Below are positions 43,473 through 51,761 of a stretch of DNA of 64,000 nt, piece after piece (within the stretch, counting starts at the first letter, position 1; the number at the start of each line of letters is the position of its first letter). This DNA comes from Sphingomonas sp. Leaf242 (GTDB lineage: Bacteria > Pseudomonadota > Alphaproteobacteria > Sphingomonadales > Sphingomonadaceae). Under the pieces are notes generated by a model. The model searched no databases. It was not told where the DNA came from and saw only the letters and a list, made by a program, of their open reading frames with translations. The position numbers were made by a program, and so were the translations under genes. The stretch covers positions 31,745 through 95,744 of the forward strand of contig NZ_LMLW01000014.1 in NCBI RefSeq assembly GCF_001422045.1, read 5' to 3'.

Positions 43473-44288
43473 ATGGCTGTTTTTACCTTGGGCCAGGCGA
43501 CCGCGCAGGCGCTGGGCGCGGTTGCAGGACGTCAGTCGCCGCGCCGGCCGTCACCTGGCCTGTCTCCAGGCTTGGGCGCGCGGGCGGGCGGTCCACATCG
43601 CACCGGTGCGCCGGTGCTGCGCGACAGCATCGAGGCGGGTACGTTCGAGACGCTGTTCTTCACCGTTCCGGCCAAGGGCGAGACCGACAAATTGTTGCGG
43701 ATCGCCAGGCGAACACTCGATGCGGGCCGTCAGTTGCGCCGCGAGGCGCGCGCCGGCGACCGTATTCTGAGCGCGGCCGAGCGCCGGATCATCCTGCTCA
43801 CCGCGGCTGCGGTCCGCGTCTACGAAGAGATCCTCACCTTGGCGCGGCTCAACAAGGGGCGCGTCTTTCCGAGCTACGACCACCTGTCCAAGGCGACGAG
43901 CCTGGGCCGTGCGACGATCGCGCGCGCGCTGCATATCCTCGAGGACATCGGCTTTCTCGTTCGGCAGCGGCGATTCAAGCGTGTCGAGGCCGAGGGCCCC
44001 GGGCCGCGCTATCGGCAGACCTCCAACGTGTACCGCCCTACCCTGCCCCAGCGCGTCCTCGCCTATCTGCCGCGGTGGATGCGGCCGGCGCCGACGCCCG
44101 ACGACGTCGTCCAGCAGCAGGCGGATCGGATCGACGATACCGCGGCCATGCTGTCCGGATTGTCGTGTCACGATCTGGCGGCGGTGACGGTCGGGGGGCA
44201 ATTGGGCAAGATGCTGGCCAAGCTCGGAGCCGGTGTCGACCGGATCGAACGCGAGTCTCAAATCCAGCCTCAACCCCTCCTAAGTTGA
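43473..44288 (+). CDS. Winged-helix replication-module protein
   Basis: This 271-residue protein has a central helix-turn-helix: LSAAERRIILLTAAAVRVYEEIL then FPSYDHLSKATSLGRATIARALHILEDIGFLVRQRRFKRVE (about residues 95-172), resembling the N-terminal DNA-binding half of plasmid RepC-type initiators and of HTH proteins found beside repA in sphingomonad plasmids. It may help initiation or copy control; a repression role is also possible. It is in the same orientation as repA and lies 285 bases beyond the last iteron. A good ribosome site precedes the ATG. Confidence 0.65.
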   Translation: MAVFTLGQATAQALGAVAGRQSPRRPSPGLSPGLGARAGGPHRTGAPVLRDSIEAGTFETLFFTVPAKGETDKLLRIARRTLDAGRQLRREARAGDRILSAAERRIILLTAAAVRVYEEILTLARLNKGRVFPSYDHLSKATSLGRATIARALHILEDIGFLVRQRRFKRVEAEGPGPRYRQTSNVYRPTLPQRVLAYLPRWMRPAPTPDDVVQQQADRIDDTAAMLSGLSCHDLAAVTVGGQLGKMLAKLGAGVDRIERESQIQPQPLLS

Positions 44289-44564
44289 TTGATAGAAAGA
44301 GAATCGATGTCGAGTTGGTTAGCAAAAAACGGTAAAAACCAAGTCCAGGAGTGCCGGCGTTGCCGTCACATGCTCCCTAGCTGGAGCAAGCGGTGAGCGC
44401 CGTCTTTCAAAGGCATGGTGGTCATACGGTCAGCCGTCGATCCGACATGTCGCAGCTCGATGATCATCTGCACTTGCGCCGCTACCGGCCGCTTGGCAGC
44501 ATCACGTTCCAGGTTCCGGTCCGATAGCTAGATTCAGCTCGGACCATAGTGAGGTCCGGCGACG

Positions 44565-46052
44565 ATGATGACGGCGATCCTGTTTGCGGCATCTACGCTG
44601 GGCATGGCGGGGCCAGTCCCACCCCGATCCGCACCCCAGACAACGACCGTAGCGGCATCGAACGCGATCGTCGGCGACTGGCAGGGCGCGATCGTGCCCG
44701 CGCCGGGGCGGTCGATCCCTCTCATACTGCATATCAGCGGCACGCCCGGCAGTTTGACCGCAACGCTCGACAGTCCTGCCCAAGGCGCGGTCGGCCTGCC
44801 CATCGCGTCGGTCAAGCAGGAGGGCAAAACGCTCCACCTCGTGCTGACCACGCCATCGGCCAGCTATACGGCGATCCTTTCGGATGACGGCAGAACGCTG
44901 GAGGGGACATGGTCGCAGGGTGGCGGTTCGATTTCGCTCACCATGACCCGTGCGACGACCCGGGCGGCTCCTGCCGCAACGTCGGGCACTGCGCGACCCC
45001 AAACGCCCCGGCCACCGTTCCCGTACCGCGTCGAGGAGGTCGCATATGACAACGCGATCGGCGGATCGCACCTCGCCGGGACGCTCACTCTGCCTGCAAA
45101 CAATGGGCCTGCAAACAACGGCCCCTTCCCGGCGGTTTTGCTGATCACGGGGTCCGGGCTTCAGGATCGCGACGAGACGCTGTTCGGGCACAAGCCGTTC
45201 CTCGTCTGGGCCGATGCCTTGACCCGTCGCGGGGTTGCAGTGCTCCGCGTCGACGATCGTCAGACCGGTGGTTCGACCGGCGATGTCCGGAGTGCCACGA
45301 CAGCCGACTTTGCCGGCGACGTCGAGGCCGGCCTTGCCTTTCTGCGTTCGCGCCGGGATATCGACGCAAGCCGCATTGGTCTGATCGGCCATAGCGAAGG
45401 CGGGATCATCGCACCGATCGTCGCCGACCGGGACCCTGCCCTGGCATTCATCGTGTTGCTGTCGGGCCCGGGCGAACCGCTCGAACAGGTCCTTCTTTCC
45501 CAGAAGCGTTGGCTGGAAACGGCCGCCGGTGTGCCGAAGGCGACCGTCGACCAGTCGGCAGCGACCATGCAGCGTCTTTACGATGCGGTAAAAGGCGCCC
45601 CCGATCAGCAGAGTGCGGATAGCCGTCTCGCCGCGGCGTGGCATTCGATCGCCCAACACGGAGGAAAGCATGGCGGAGAGCGCGGCGATGCTCCCGTCCC
45701 GATCGGGCTGCGTACCATCGCACAACCGTGGATGCGCTGGTTCCTTGCCTACGATCCGCGGCCAGCACTCGAAAAGGTCCGATGCCCCGTCCTCGCGCTG
45801 GGCGGTTCGAAGGACGTGCAGGTGCCGGCGTCGCGCAATCTCGCCGATATCAAGGCCGCGCTTCACGATAATCCGGATGCCACGACGATCGAGATACCGG
45901 GCTTGAACCATTTGCTGCAGACCGCGCCGACGGGAAACGTTTCCGAATATGCCGCGATCGAGGAGACGGTGTCCCCTATCGCCCTGAAGACGGTGGGCGA
46001 CTGGATCGTCGACCGGACGAAGCGCGCCCGAGGCCGACCGAAACTGGGGTAG
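44565..46052 (+). CDS. Secreted alpha/beta hydrolase
   Basis: This 495-residue protein has an N-terminal signal-like segment, then a beta-rich domain (about 30-125, IVGDWQGAIVPAPG and LEGTWSQGGGSISLTM), then an alpha/beta hydrolase fold. The nucleophile elbow is IGHSEGGIIAP (about 267-277), an acid residue lies in LGGSKDVQVP (about 430), and the base is PGLNHLLQ (about 455). It resembles uncharacterised serine hydrolases widely found in sphingomonads. It sits between the winged-helix gene and parA, an insertion into an otherwise plasmid-type module. Its function there is not evident, and the substrate is unknown. Confidence 0.7.
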   Translation: MMTAILFAASTLGMAGPVPPRSAPQTTTVAASNAIVGDWQGAIVPAPGRSIPLILHISGTPGSLTATLDSPAQGAVGLPIASVKQEGKTLHLVLTTPSASYTAILSDDGRTLEGTWSQGGGSISLTMTRATTRAAPAATSGTARPQTPRPPFPYRVEEVAYDNAIGGSHLAGTLTLPANNGPANNGPFPAVLLITGSGLQDRDETLFGHKPFLVWADALTRRGVAVLRVDDRQTGGSTGDVRSATTADFAGDVEAGLAFLRSRRDIDASRIGLIGHSEGGIIAPIVADRDPALAFIVLLSGPGEPLEQVLLSQKRWLETAAGVPKATVDQSAATMQRLYDAVKGAPDQQSADSRLAAAWHSIAQHGGKHGGERGDAPVPIGLRTIAQPWMRWFLAYDPRPALEKVRCPVLALGGSKDVQVPASRNLADIKAALHDNPDATTIEIPGLNHLLQTAPTGNVSEYAAIEETVSPIALKTVGDWIVDRTKRARGRPKLG

Positions 46053-46148
46053 CCAGGGGCAATCCAGCACCGCCAGCGCGTGCCGATATGCGTCCCCGCG
46101 CGATCCGCCGACCTGATTATGGGCTTGCCAAAACAGGTGATTTGTCGT

Positions 46149-46163
46149 CATGTAGACATGTAG
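46149..46163. promoter_or_regulatory. CATGTAGACATGTAG element upstream of parA
   Basis: This direct repeat of CATGTAG lies 10 bases before the parA ATG and overlaps the AGGGG ribosome site. It shares the CATGTAG core with the inverted repeat at 41658-41693, so it may be the operator through which the ribbon-helix-helix protein controls parA. Confidence 0.4.
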
Positions 46164-46173
46164 GGGTTTTGAC

Positions 46174-46842
46174 ATGACGACAATCGCGATCATCAGCCAG
46201 AAGGGTGGCGCCGGCAAGACGACGCTGGCGCTCCACCTCGCCGCGGCCGCGCACGATGCGGGCCGCATCGCGCTGGTCATCGACACCGATCCGCAAGCCA
46301 CCGCGAGCCAATGGGCGGCCTGGCGAAGCGAAGCGCCACCCGAGGTGATCGACAGCCCCCCCCCGCGGCTCGCCGCCAAGGTCGCGCAGGCGACCGAGCA
46401 GGGGGCCGAGTTCATCGTCATCGATACGCCACCGCACGCCGACAGCGCCGCGCGTGCCGCGGTCGAGATCGCGGACCTGGTGCTGATCCCGTGCCGACCC
46501 AGCGCGTTCGACCTGTCGGCGATCCAGACCACCGCCAAGCTCGTCCAGCTGCTCCGCAAACCCGCCTTCGTCGTATTCACCGCGGGCTCGCCGAACGCAC
46601 CGCGGGTCTATCAGGAGGCCGGTGAGCTCGTCGAAAGCTTCGGGACGCCGGCCTGTCCGATCCAGATCCCCGATCGCGCCGCCTTCCGTCATGCGAGCGC
46701 CGAAGGCCGCACCGTCATGGAGTTCGAACCGAACGGCAAGGCAGCCGAGGACATTCGACATATCTACGAGTGGACATGTCGACAGACAGGTGTGTCGACA
46801 TCGTCTGCAAAACCGGCCCGCAAGAGAAAGACCGCAGCATGA
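46174..46842 (+). CDS. parA: ParA-family partition ATPase
   Basis: This 222-residue ATPase has the deviant Walker A KGGAGKTTLALHLA (about residues 11-24), IALVIDTDPQATASQWA (Walker A', about 33-49) and EFIVIDTPPHADSAARAAVEIAD (about 85-107). The short length with no N-terminal helix-turn-helix marks type Ib/ParF-like ATPases, which work with a small ribbon-helix-helix partner. It would position the replicon before division. The RHH gene overlaps its stop by 4 bases. The 3' coding end contains GACATGTCGACA and TGTCGACA. Confidence 0.88.
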   Translation: MTTIAIISQKGGAGKTTLALHLAAAAHDAGRIALVIDTDPQATASQWAAWRSEAPPEVIDSPPPRLAAKVAQATEQGAEFIVIDTPPHADSAARAAVEIADLVLIPCRPSAFDLSAIQTTAKLVQLLRKPAFVVFTAGSPNAPRVYQEAGELVESFGTPACPIQIPDRAAFRHASAEGRTVMEFEPNGKAAEDIRHIYEWTCRQTGVSTSSAKPARKRKTAA

Positions 46843-47105
46843 GTCGCAAACCCTCGTTCGCCAATCTGCGTGATCGCACGCCATCCGAACCGGTCGCACC
46901 GGCACCCTTGATGGCAGGGCAGGGGGCATCGACCGGACCCGCCAGCCGACAGGGCCGCAAGCAGATCGCCGGGTTCTTCTCGCCCGAAATGTCGTTCGCG
47001 ATGCATACGCTCGCCCGTCGACAGGGCAGGAGTCTCCAGGCGCTGATGGCCGAGGCGTTCAACGACGTCCTGCGCAAGCACGGCGAAAGCCCGATCGGCG
47101 ACTAG
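46839..47105 (+). CDS. Small ribbon-helix-helix partition partner (ParG-like role)
   Basis: This 88-residue basic protein starts by an ATGA overlap with parA. The N-terminal 40 residues look disordered (PSEPVAPAPLMAGQG). The C-terminal part RKQIAGFFSPEMSFAMHTLARRQGRSLQALMAEAFNDVLRKHG has the strand-helix-helix layout of ribbon-helix-helix DNA binders (about 46-82). Such genes after ParF-like ATPases encode the centromere-binding protein that also represses the operon. No database family can be confirmed here. Confidence 0.75.
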   Translation: MSRKPSFANLRDRTPSEPVAPAPLMAGQGASTGPASRQGRKQIAGFFSPEMSFAMHTLARRQGRSLQALMAEAFNDVLRKHGESPIGD

Positions 47106-47427
47106 ACCACGCCCCGGTAGACGACGATCCGGTCGAGGCGCGCGCGCCAGGCATCGGCGACCGTGCGCGTGTCCGTTCCGAAAAGTCGCTGCGAACATGG
47201 GACGAAGACCTTTTGCCGGCCGCTGCGATCACAAGCGCGTTCGGACGATGCAGACCGTTCATCGTCCCGTCAGGAACCGTTGCTGCAGTGCAACACCGCA
47301 GGAAAGTTCCTCAGGCACTGTATTTTTATTGCAACAAAGCGGCTAGCCGCCTGTTTCGAGGCCCTGGATCAAGCCGACGCATCGTGCGGTCGGGGGCCAC
47401 GTAATTAACGATAGAAGGTCTATTTCC
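47106..47427. other. Intergenic region after the partition genes
   Basis: This 322-base gap holds no clear gene. A minus-strand frame ending DAWRARLDRIVVYRGVV (about 47104-47157) looks codon-like and could be a relic, but I cannot name it. Near 47290 GGAAAGTTCC is palindromic. AGAAGG before the ATG at 47428 is the ribosome site of the next gene. Confidence 0.3.
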
Positions 47428-48099
47428 ATGCGTACGCTTTCCCTGGCTCTCGTCCTTGCGACCACCGCATTCGCAGCCCCTGCTTTCGCACAGGACATGG
47501 CAGCACCCGCGCCCGCGCCGACCGACAACAGCGCAGCCCCCGGCGAAGCAGCCGCGCCCGACGGCTCCAAGGCGTTCGGGATCGAGCCCTATGTCGGCAT
47601 CATGGGCGGTTGGGAGCAGTTCGACAACGTCGGCAACCACGGCATCCCGCGCGCGCTGAACTCGGACGGCTCGGTCCGTAACAACTACCGCGCGGACGGT
47701 GCGCTCGTGCAGGGCGTCGTCGGCGTCAACGTGCCGCTCGGCCCGGTCTTCGTCGGTGTCGAAGGTAACGTCATCAAGGGCGTCGATGGCAACATCGATT
47801 GGGAATACGGCGCAGCAGGCCGCTTCGGCTTCCGCGCCGGCGACAGCGGCATCTTCTACGGCAAGGTCGGCTACCAGTGGGTCAATTTCGACCACTTCGC
47901 ACAGTTCTCGACCAATGGCGGCCGGACCAACCGTGACTACAACGCCGTGACCTACGGCATCGGGGCCGAAGTCGGTCCGCAGAGCATCGGCCTCAAGGGC
48001 ATCACCGGCAACGCCGGCTTCCGCATCCGCGCCGAGGTCAACACCTTCGGTTCGGCACAGAGCTTCCGTCCGATGCTCGGCATCATCACGCACTTCTGA
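47428..48099 (+). CDS. Outer-membrane beta-barrel protein
   Basis: This 223-residue protein has a Sec signal ending PAFAQ (residues 1-22) and a Pro/Ala-rich linker (about 25-48). A barrel follows with repeated beta strands: IEPYVGIMGGWEQFD, VQGVVGVNVPLGPVFVGVEG, FYGKVGYQWVNFDHF, YGIGAEVGPQSIG. It ends MLGIITHF with a terminal phenylalanine, the usual barrel-assembly signal. It has the same overall plan as the barrel at 28473. Its role is unknown. A strong hairpin terminator follows. Confidence 0.8.
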   Translation: MRTLSLALVLATTAFAAPAFAQDMAAPAPAPTDNSAAPGEAAAPDGSKAFGIEPYVGIMGGWEQFDNVGNHGIPRALNSDGSVRNNYRADGALVQGVVGVNVPLGPVFVGVEGNVIKGVDGNIDWEYGAAGRFGFRAGDSGIFYGKVGYQWVNFDHFAQFSTNGGRTNRDYNAVTYGIGAEVGPQSIGLKGITGNAGFRIRAEVNTFGSAQSFRPMLGIITHF

Positions 48100-48142
48100 G
48101 CCTTGCGCCCGGCAACGGGCACGGCTTGACGTGACGGCATGG

Positions 48143-48170
48143 GGGCGGGGAGTGGCAACACTTCCCGCCC
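48143..48170 (+). terminator. Hairpin terminator after second barrel gene
   Basis: GGGCGGGGAGTG and CACTTCCCGCCC form a 12-pair stem with one G-T pair and a GCAA tetraloop, beginning 44 bases after the stop and followed by TTCGTGT. This is a good stable terminator despite the short T-tract. Confidence 0.7.
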
Positions 48171-48873
48171 TTCGTGTATCTGGCGTTTTCAACGGGTTGG
48201 GCGCTGGATGTGCACGAAGTGCAGACGCTGGCGCGATGCCGTGCATGTCCTGCACTTGTTGTCGATCGGTTGGGGGTCGATCCGGTTGGGGAGGGTGCGG
48301 TGCCATGCGCCGATCTGCGCACGGTCGCGCGGTGTAGGACAGCGAATCTCGTAGCGTCCGACGAAGGGCGGGGTTCTAAGCACCTTCCGATCGTGCACCA
48401 TGTCTGCGTGTCGATAATACGACATGTCGACATAAAGACATGTCTAAGGTCATTCACCGGTGCGATGTGGATCGATTTTGCTGCCGCCCCGATTACGGCA
48501 TCCGCCAATAGAAGTTCGTAAACCATCCCTGGCTACCCTGGACGAGCCGGACGATCGATATACGGCGTGATGGGCGACGATGCCGAGCGGTAGATCCGAT
48601 CGGCGGTGGTGTACCCGCTCAATCAGGCGCGTGCCGCAGGCGAGCGGTTCAAGAAGACGGCATATGGCCGAGCAATCCTGAACGCAGTTTCCGACCGGGA
48701 TCGCGGATTGGTCGGGTAAGCAAGACTCCTGTCGGCAGAGGCTGTCGACGTGAAGATCGCATTCCAGCGGCAAGCAGGATTGTAATGCTTGCTGGAAAGC
48801 GGTGGAGGGCATACCGCGCTGTGCAAGTCGATGTGGTCGTGGCTCGGCAAAACGTACAAGCTGTTAATTCGGT
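48171..48873. other. Long intergenic tract with relics and palindromes
   Basis: About 700 bases without an intact gene lie between the barrel and the priming transferase. It holds GACATGTCGACA at 48421-48432 and AGACATGTCT at 48437-48446, a broken rfbA end at 48621-48720 and otherwise unassignable sequence. Confidence 0.5.
48621..48720 (+). pseudogene. rfbA 3' end fragment
   Basis: The plus frame reads NQARAAGERFKKTAYGRAIL then NAV before diverging to a stop (TAA at 48718). The QARAAGERFKKTAYGRAILNAV part is identical over 22 residues to the C terminus of the intact RfbA at 24724-25593. The DNA differs at many third positions, so this is not a recent copy of that gene but a relic of a separate, diverged thymidylyltransferase. 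No other part of the gene was found upstream. Confidence 0.8.
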
Positions 48874-50181
48874 ATGGGGTGGTTCTTGCTTATAACCGGC
48901 GATAATGGACGGTCCACGCGGGTGAGCCATACCGATGTTCGATTGCTCAAGCCGCTCCTGATGGTGGCGTTGACGGCGTATGTGGTCCCACTGGCCGCGC
49001 CGCTGATGACATCTGGCACCTTGTCCTTGAACCTTTCGAGCACGGGTAACACACAGCTGACGTCGCTGATCGCGGCGGTCACGGCGTTGCTCGTCTTTCG
49101 GCGCGTCACGGTCTATCCGGGGGCGCGGGCGTTCGGCTTTATCTTGCCGGCCTTCTCGACGACATTCGGGGTTGCTGGCGCTATCCTGTTGACGTCGCGT
49201 GCAAGCTATAGCGGTTCGATGCTGCTGACCGGGTATCTCGCATCGGTGGGCGTGACGTTCCTGCTCGGCTATTTCAATCAGAACGCCGCGCCCAAGCGGA
49301 TGTACTATGTCCCCGTCGGCAAGACCGGGATCGTCGACGACACGCCCGAGGTCGACTGGATCAAGCTCGTCGAACCGGTCGTCCCCGACGACCCGCATGC
49401 CTCGATCGTCGTCGACCTGCGCTCGAACCATTCGCCCGAATGGGAGCGGATGCTCGCGAAGGCGGCGATCTCGGGGATTCCCGTCTATCACACCAAGCAG
49501 CTGCGCGAATCGCTGACCGGGCGCGTCCAGATCGAGCATCTGTCGGAGAATAGTTTCGGGTCGTTGCTGCCCGCGCTCGGCTATCGCGGGATCAAGCGGA
49601 CGATCGATATCGTCGCGAGCATCGTGCTGCTGCCGGTCCTGCTGCTGCCTCTCATCGTCGTTGCGCTGCTGGTCCGGGCGAGCTCGCCCGGACCCGTCCT
49701 GTTCCGTCAGCAGCGCATGGGGTATCGCGGCATCCCCTTCAACATGATCAAGTTCCGCACGATGGTCGAGCAGGCGACGACGACCGGCGACGTCGCCGCG
49801 CGGCATTCGGCGATCACCCGCGATGCCGACGACCGCATCACCGGTATCGGTCGCTTCCTGCGCCGCTCGCGGATCGACGAACTGCCGCAGATCATCAATA
49901 TCCTGCGCGGCGAGATGAGCTGGATCGGTCCGCGGCCGGAAGCGGTGCCGCTGTCGACCTGGTACGAGAGCGAGCTCCCGTTCTACGCCTATCGCCATAT
50001 CGTGCGACCGGGGATCACGGGGTGGGCGCAGGTCAATCAGGGCCATGTCGCCGGGCTCGACGACGTCCACGTCAAGCTCCACTATGATTTCTACTACATC
50101 AAGTTCTTCTCGTCGTGGCTCGACCTGCTGATCGCGCTTCGCACCATCGGCATCATGTTTACCGGTTTCGGCGCCAAATAG
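48874..50181 (+). CDS. Polyprenyl-phosphate sugar-1-phosphate transferase (WcaJ/PssY-like)
   Basis: This priming enzyme transfers sugar 1-phosphate to undecaprenyl phosphate. The 435-residue protein has N-terminal helices (about 25-125), a CoA-binding-like middle (about 135-225) and the bacterial sugar transferase domain with RGIKRTIDIVASIVLLPVLLLP (about 243-264), SPGPVLFRQQRMGYRGIPFNMIKFRTM, FLRRSRIDELPQIINILRGEMSWIGPRPE (about 330-358) and RPGITGWAQVNQG. The DELPQ and PRP motifs are complete. It likely starts the second polysaccharide made from the 52-61 kb operon; the capsule uses Kdo-linked lipid instead. An internal GTG at 48921 is an alternative start. Confidence 0.88.
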   Translation: MGWFLLITGDNGRSTRVSHTDVRLLKPLLMVALTAYVVPLAAPLMTSGTLSLNLSSTGNTQLTSLIAAVTALLVFRRVTVYPGARAFGFILPAFSTTFGVAGAILLTSRASYSGSMLLTGYLASVGVTFLLGYFNQNAAPKRMYYVPVGKTGIVDDTPEVDWIKLVEPVVPDDPHASIVVDLRSNHSPEWERMLAKAAISGIPVYHTKQLRESLTGRVQIEHLSENSFGSLLPALGYRGIKRTIDIVASIVLLPVLLLPLIVVALLVRASSPGPVLFRQQRMGYRGIPFNMIKFRTMVEQATTTGDVAARHSAITRDADDRITGIGRFLRRSRIDELPQIINILRGEMSWIGPRPEAVPLSTWYESELPFYAYRHIVRPGITGWAQVNQGHVAGLDDVHVKLHYDFYYIKFFSSWLDLLIALRTIGIMFTGFGAK

Positions 50182-50215
50182 TCCGCGGACGCCAAACAGT
50201 CGCGGACGCCAATAG

Positions 50216-50623
50216 TCAGCGGACGAGGCCTGCCACGTTCGCTGCGATCGCCGCGCTCACGACGAGCACGCCGACCGCCCACCAGCGTAGCCTGCGATGG
50301 GCCTCGAGCCGGGGGGGCGGGGGTCCAGAATCGCGTTTGGCATGGCGCCCATCATAGCGAGCTAGCCGGGTCCGAACGCGGCGCTGGTGCGCGATATGGA
50401 GCCGCTCGCTTTCCGCCAGGGCGACGTCGTGCCGGGCCTTTGTGCTTGGCTCCGACAGACAGCGATAGGCTTGCTGGACCTCGTGGAGACGTCCGGGCAG
50501 GTGCGCCGATTGCCCGTGATCGGGATGATGATGCTTCGCCAGCCGGACGAACGCGGCGCGGATGTCGAGGGACGACGCATCGCGGGCGACGCCGAGGACC
50601 TGGTAGAAATCACGCTGGCTCAC
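50216..50623 (-). CDS. J-domain protein with C-terminal membrane helix
   Basis: This 135-residue protein starts with a J domain: FYQVLGVARDASSLDIRAAFVRLAKHHHPDHG, with the essential HPD at about 36-38 that stimulates Hsp70. The C terminus has a basic stretch then one helix (WWAVGVLVVSAAIAANVAGLV), so it would be a membrane-anchored Hsp70 cochaperone. It overlaps the M48 peptidase gene by 4 bases, so the two are co-translated and may act together in membrane protein quality control. It converges on the priming transferase gene. Confidence 0.85.
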   Translation of the reverse strand: MSQRDFYQVLGVARDASSLDIRAAFVRLAKHHHPDHGQSAHLPGRLHEVQQAYRCLSEPSTKARHDVALAESERLHIAHQRRVRTRLARYDGRHAKRDSGPPPPRLEAHRRLRWWAVGVLVVSAAIAANVAGLVR

Positions 50624-51654
50624 CGTTGGCGCGCCGCGGCCAGCGCGCGCATCGCGGCAATGCGTTTGCCGACGGAGTCATGCGCGGCGAACAGCTCGAT
50701 ACCGAGATCGCCTCCCCCGAGACGCCCGAGGATGGCGGCCCCCCGGACCGGGTCGAACCCCGCGTCGAGCATCAGCGTCCCGCCAAGCGCATCGGCCTCG
50801 CGCTCGGTTTCGCGCACGATCCGGCCGCTGCGTCCCAGATTGCGGCCGATGCCGTGTCCGACGTCGCCGCCCCGCATGACGACGGCGTGATGCAGGATGT
50901 TGTGCGCCATCTCGTGCGCAAGGATGAACGCGAGTTCGTCGTCGTTCCGGACCGTCGACAGCAGACCGGTGGTGGTGAAGACATGGCGGCCATCGGCATA
51001 GGCATTGCGCTGGTCCGAGCGCGCGAGGTGGACGTAGGACGGGCAGGCGAGGCGCGGCGTCACCGTGACGGTCATGGCTACCCCGTGGCGCAGCAGCGAG
51101 ATCGCAAACGGCGTGGTCTTCGTGTGCGCCAGCAGGTCGCGGACGGCGTCGGCGCGGGCATGCGCGCGGGCGGCATCGAACGGCGTGGCAAGCGCCGTCT
51201 CGGGGGGGATCGCATGGCCATCGATCCCCAGCAGCACGTCGCCGGGACGGATCCCTGCCAGCGCCGCGGGACCGCCCGGAACGACCGCGATCACGCCAGG
51301 GCCGCGATCGAGCGACAGTCCGGCGATCATGCCCGCGCGATCGGCCAGCTCGAATTGCGACAGGTGCTGGAGCACGAGGCCGAGAGCGGGCTCGAGCGCC
51401 GGGCAACGGGCACGGCCGGCGCTGGCGAGACGAAACGCGATGTGCTCCACCCGGCCATCCGCCTCCCGTCCCGGCAAAGTCGATACGGCGGTCGCTACCG
51501 GGGCGCGGGCAGGGGGGGCGGGGGCCAGCGCCGGGATCGACTTCGACTTCGACAAGGGCTGTACGGCCTGCGCAGAGACAAGGCCGATTACCGGTCCGGC
51601 CGCGATCACGGCGACGATACCGAGCATTCCAAGCATGGGATTGACCGAAGCCAT
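50620..51654 (-). CDS. M48-family metalloprotease with PDZ domain
   Basis: This 344-residue protein has an N-terminal signal or membrane helix (about 9-30), a PDZ domain (about 105-200: DRGPGVIAVVPGGPAALAGIRPGDVLLGIDG) and an M48 peptidase domain with zinc motif HEMAH (about 247-251) and the third ligand in ETEREADALGG (about 286). Its plan resembles BepA/LoiP-like envelope proteases, but with PDZ in place of TPRs. It is probably periplasmic and works in envelope quality control. The J-domain gene follows with an ATGA overlap. It is 107 bases downstream of a small membrane protein gene on the same strand. Confidence 0.85.
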   Translation of the reverse strand: MASVNPMLGMLGIVAVIAAGPVIGLVSAQAVQPLSKSKSIPALAPAPPARAPVATAVSTLPGREADGRVEHIAFRLASAGRARCPALEPALGLVLQHLSQFELADRAGMIAGLSLDRGPGVIAVVPGGPAALAGIRPGDVLLGIDGHAIPPETALATPFDAARAHARADAVRDLLAHTKTTPFAISLLRHGVAMTVTVTPRLACPSYVHLARSDQRNAYADGRHVFTTTGLLSTVRNDDELAFILAHEMAHNILHHAVVMRGGDVGHGIGRNLGRSGRIVRETEREADALGGTLMLDAGFDPVRGAAILGRLGGGDLGIELFAAHDSVGKRIAAMRALAAARQR

Positions 51655-51704
51655 GGGCGATCAATCGATCGATCTAAGAGGGCAGACAAAAGCGGCCGGA
51701 CAAG

Positions 51705-51736
51705 AAAAAGGCCCGGAATGGATAACCATCCGAGCC
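51705..51736 (-). terminator. Intrinsic terminator of the small membrane protein gene
   Basis: Read on the minus strand, GGCTCGGATGG-TTAT-CCATTCCGGGCC forms a stem of 11 pairs with one bulge, followed by TTTTTC. This is a standard rho-independent terminator between the 82-residue protein and the protease gene, so these are separate transcripts. Confidence 0.85.
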
Positions 51737-51761
51737 GTTCTTCTACCGAAAACCAGATGGC

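Noticed and set aside
46149..46163. Promoter -10 element for parA
   Set aside because: The repeated CATGTAG looks more like a protein-binding site, and no -35/-10 pair with proper spacing was evident.
44502..46580. 692-codon minus-strand ORF across the hydrolase and parA
   Set aside because: It is antisense to two genes with recognisable catalytic motifs and has no domain.
48649..50082. 477-codon minus-strand ORF opposite the priming transferase
   Set aside because: Compositionally biased shadow of an intact sugar transferase gene.
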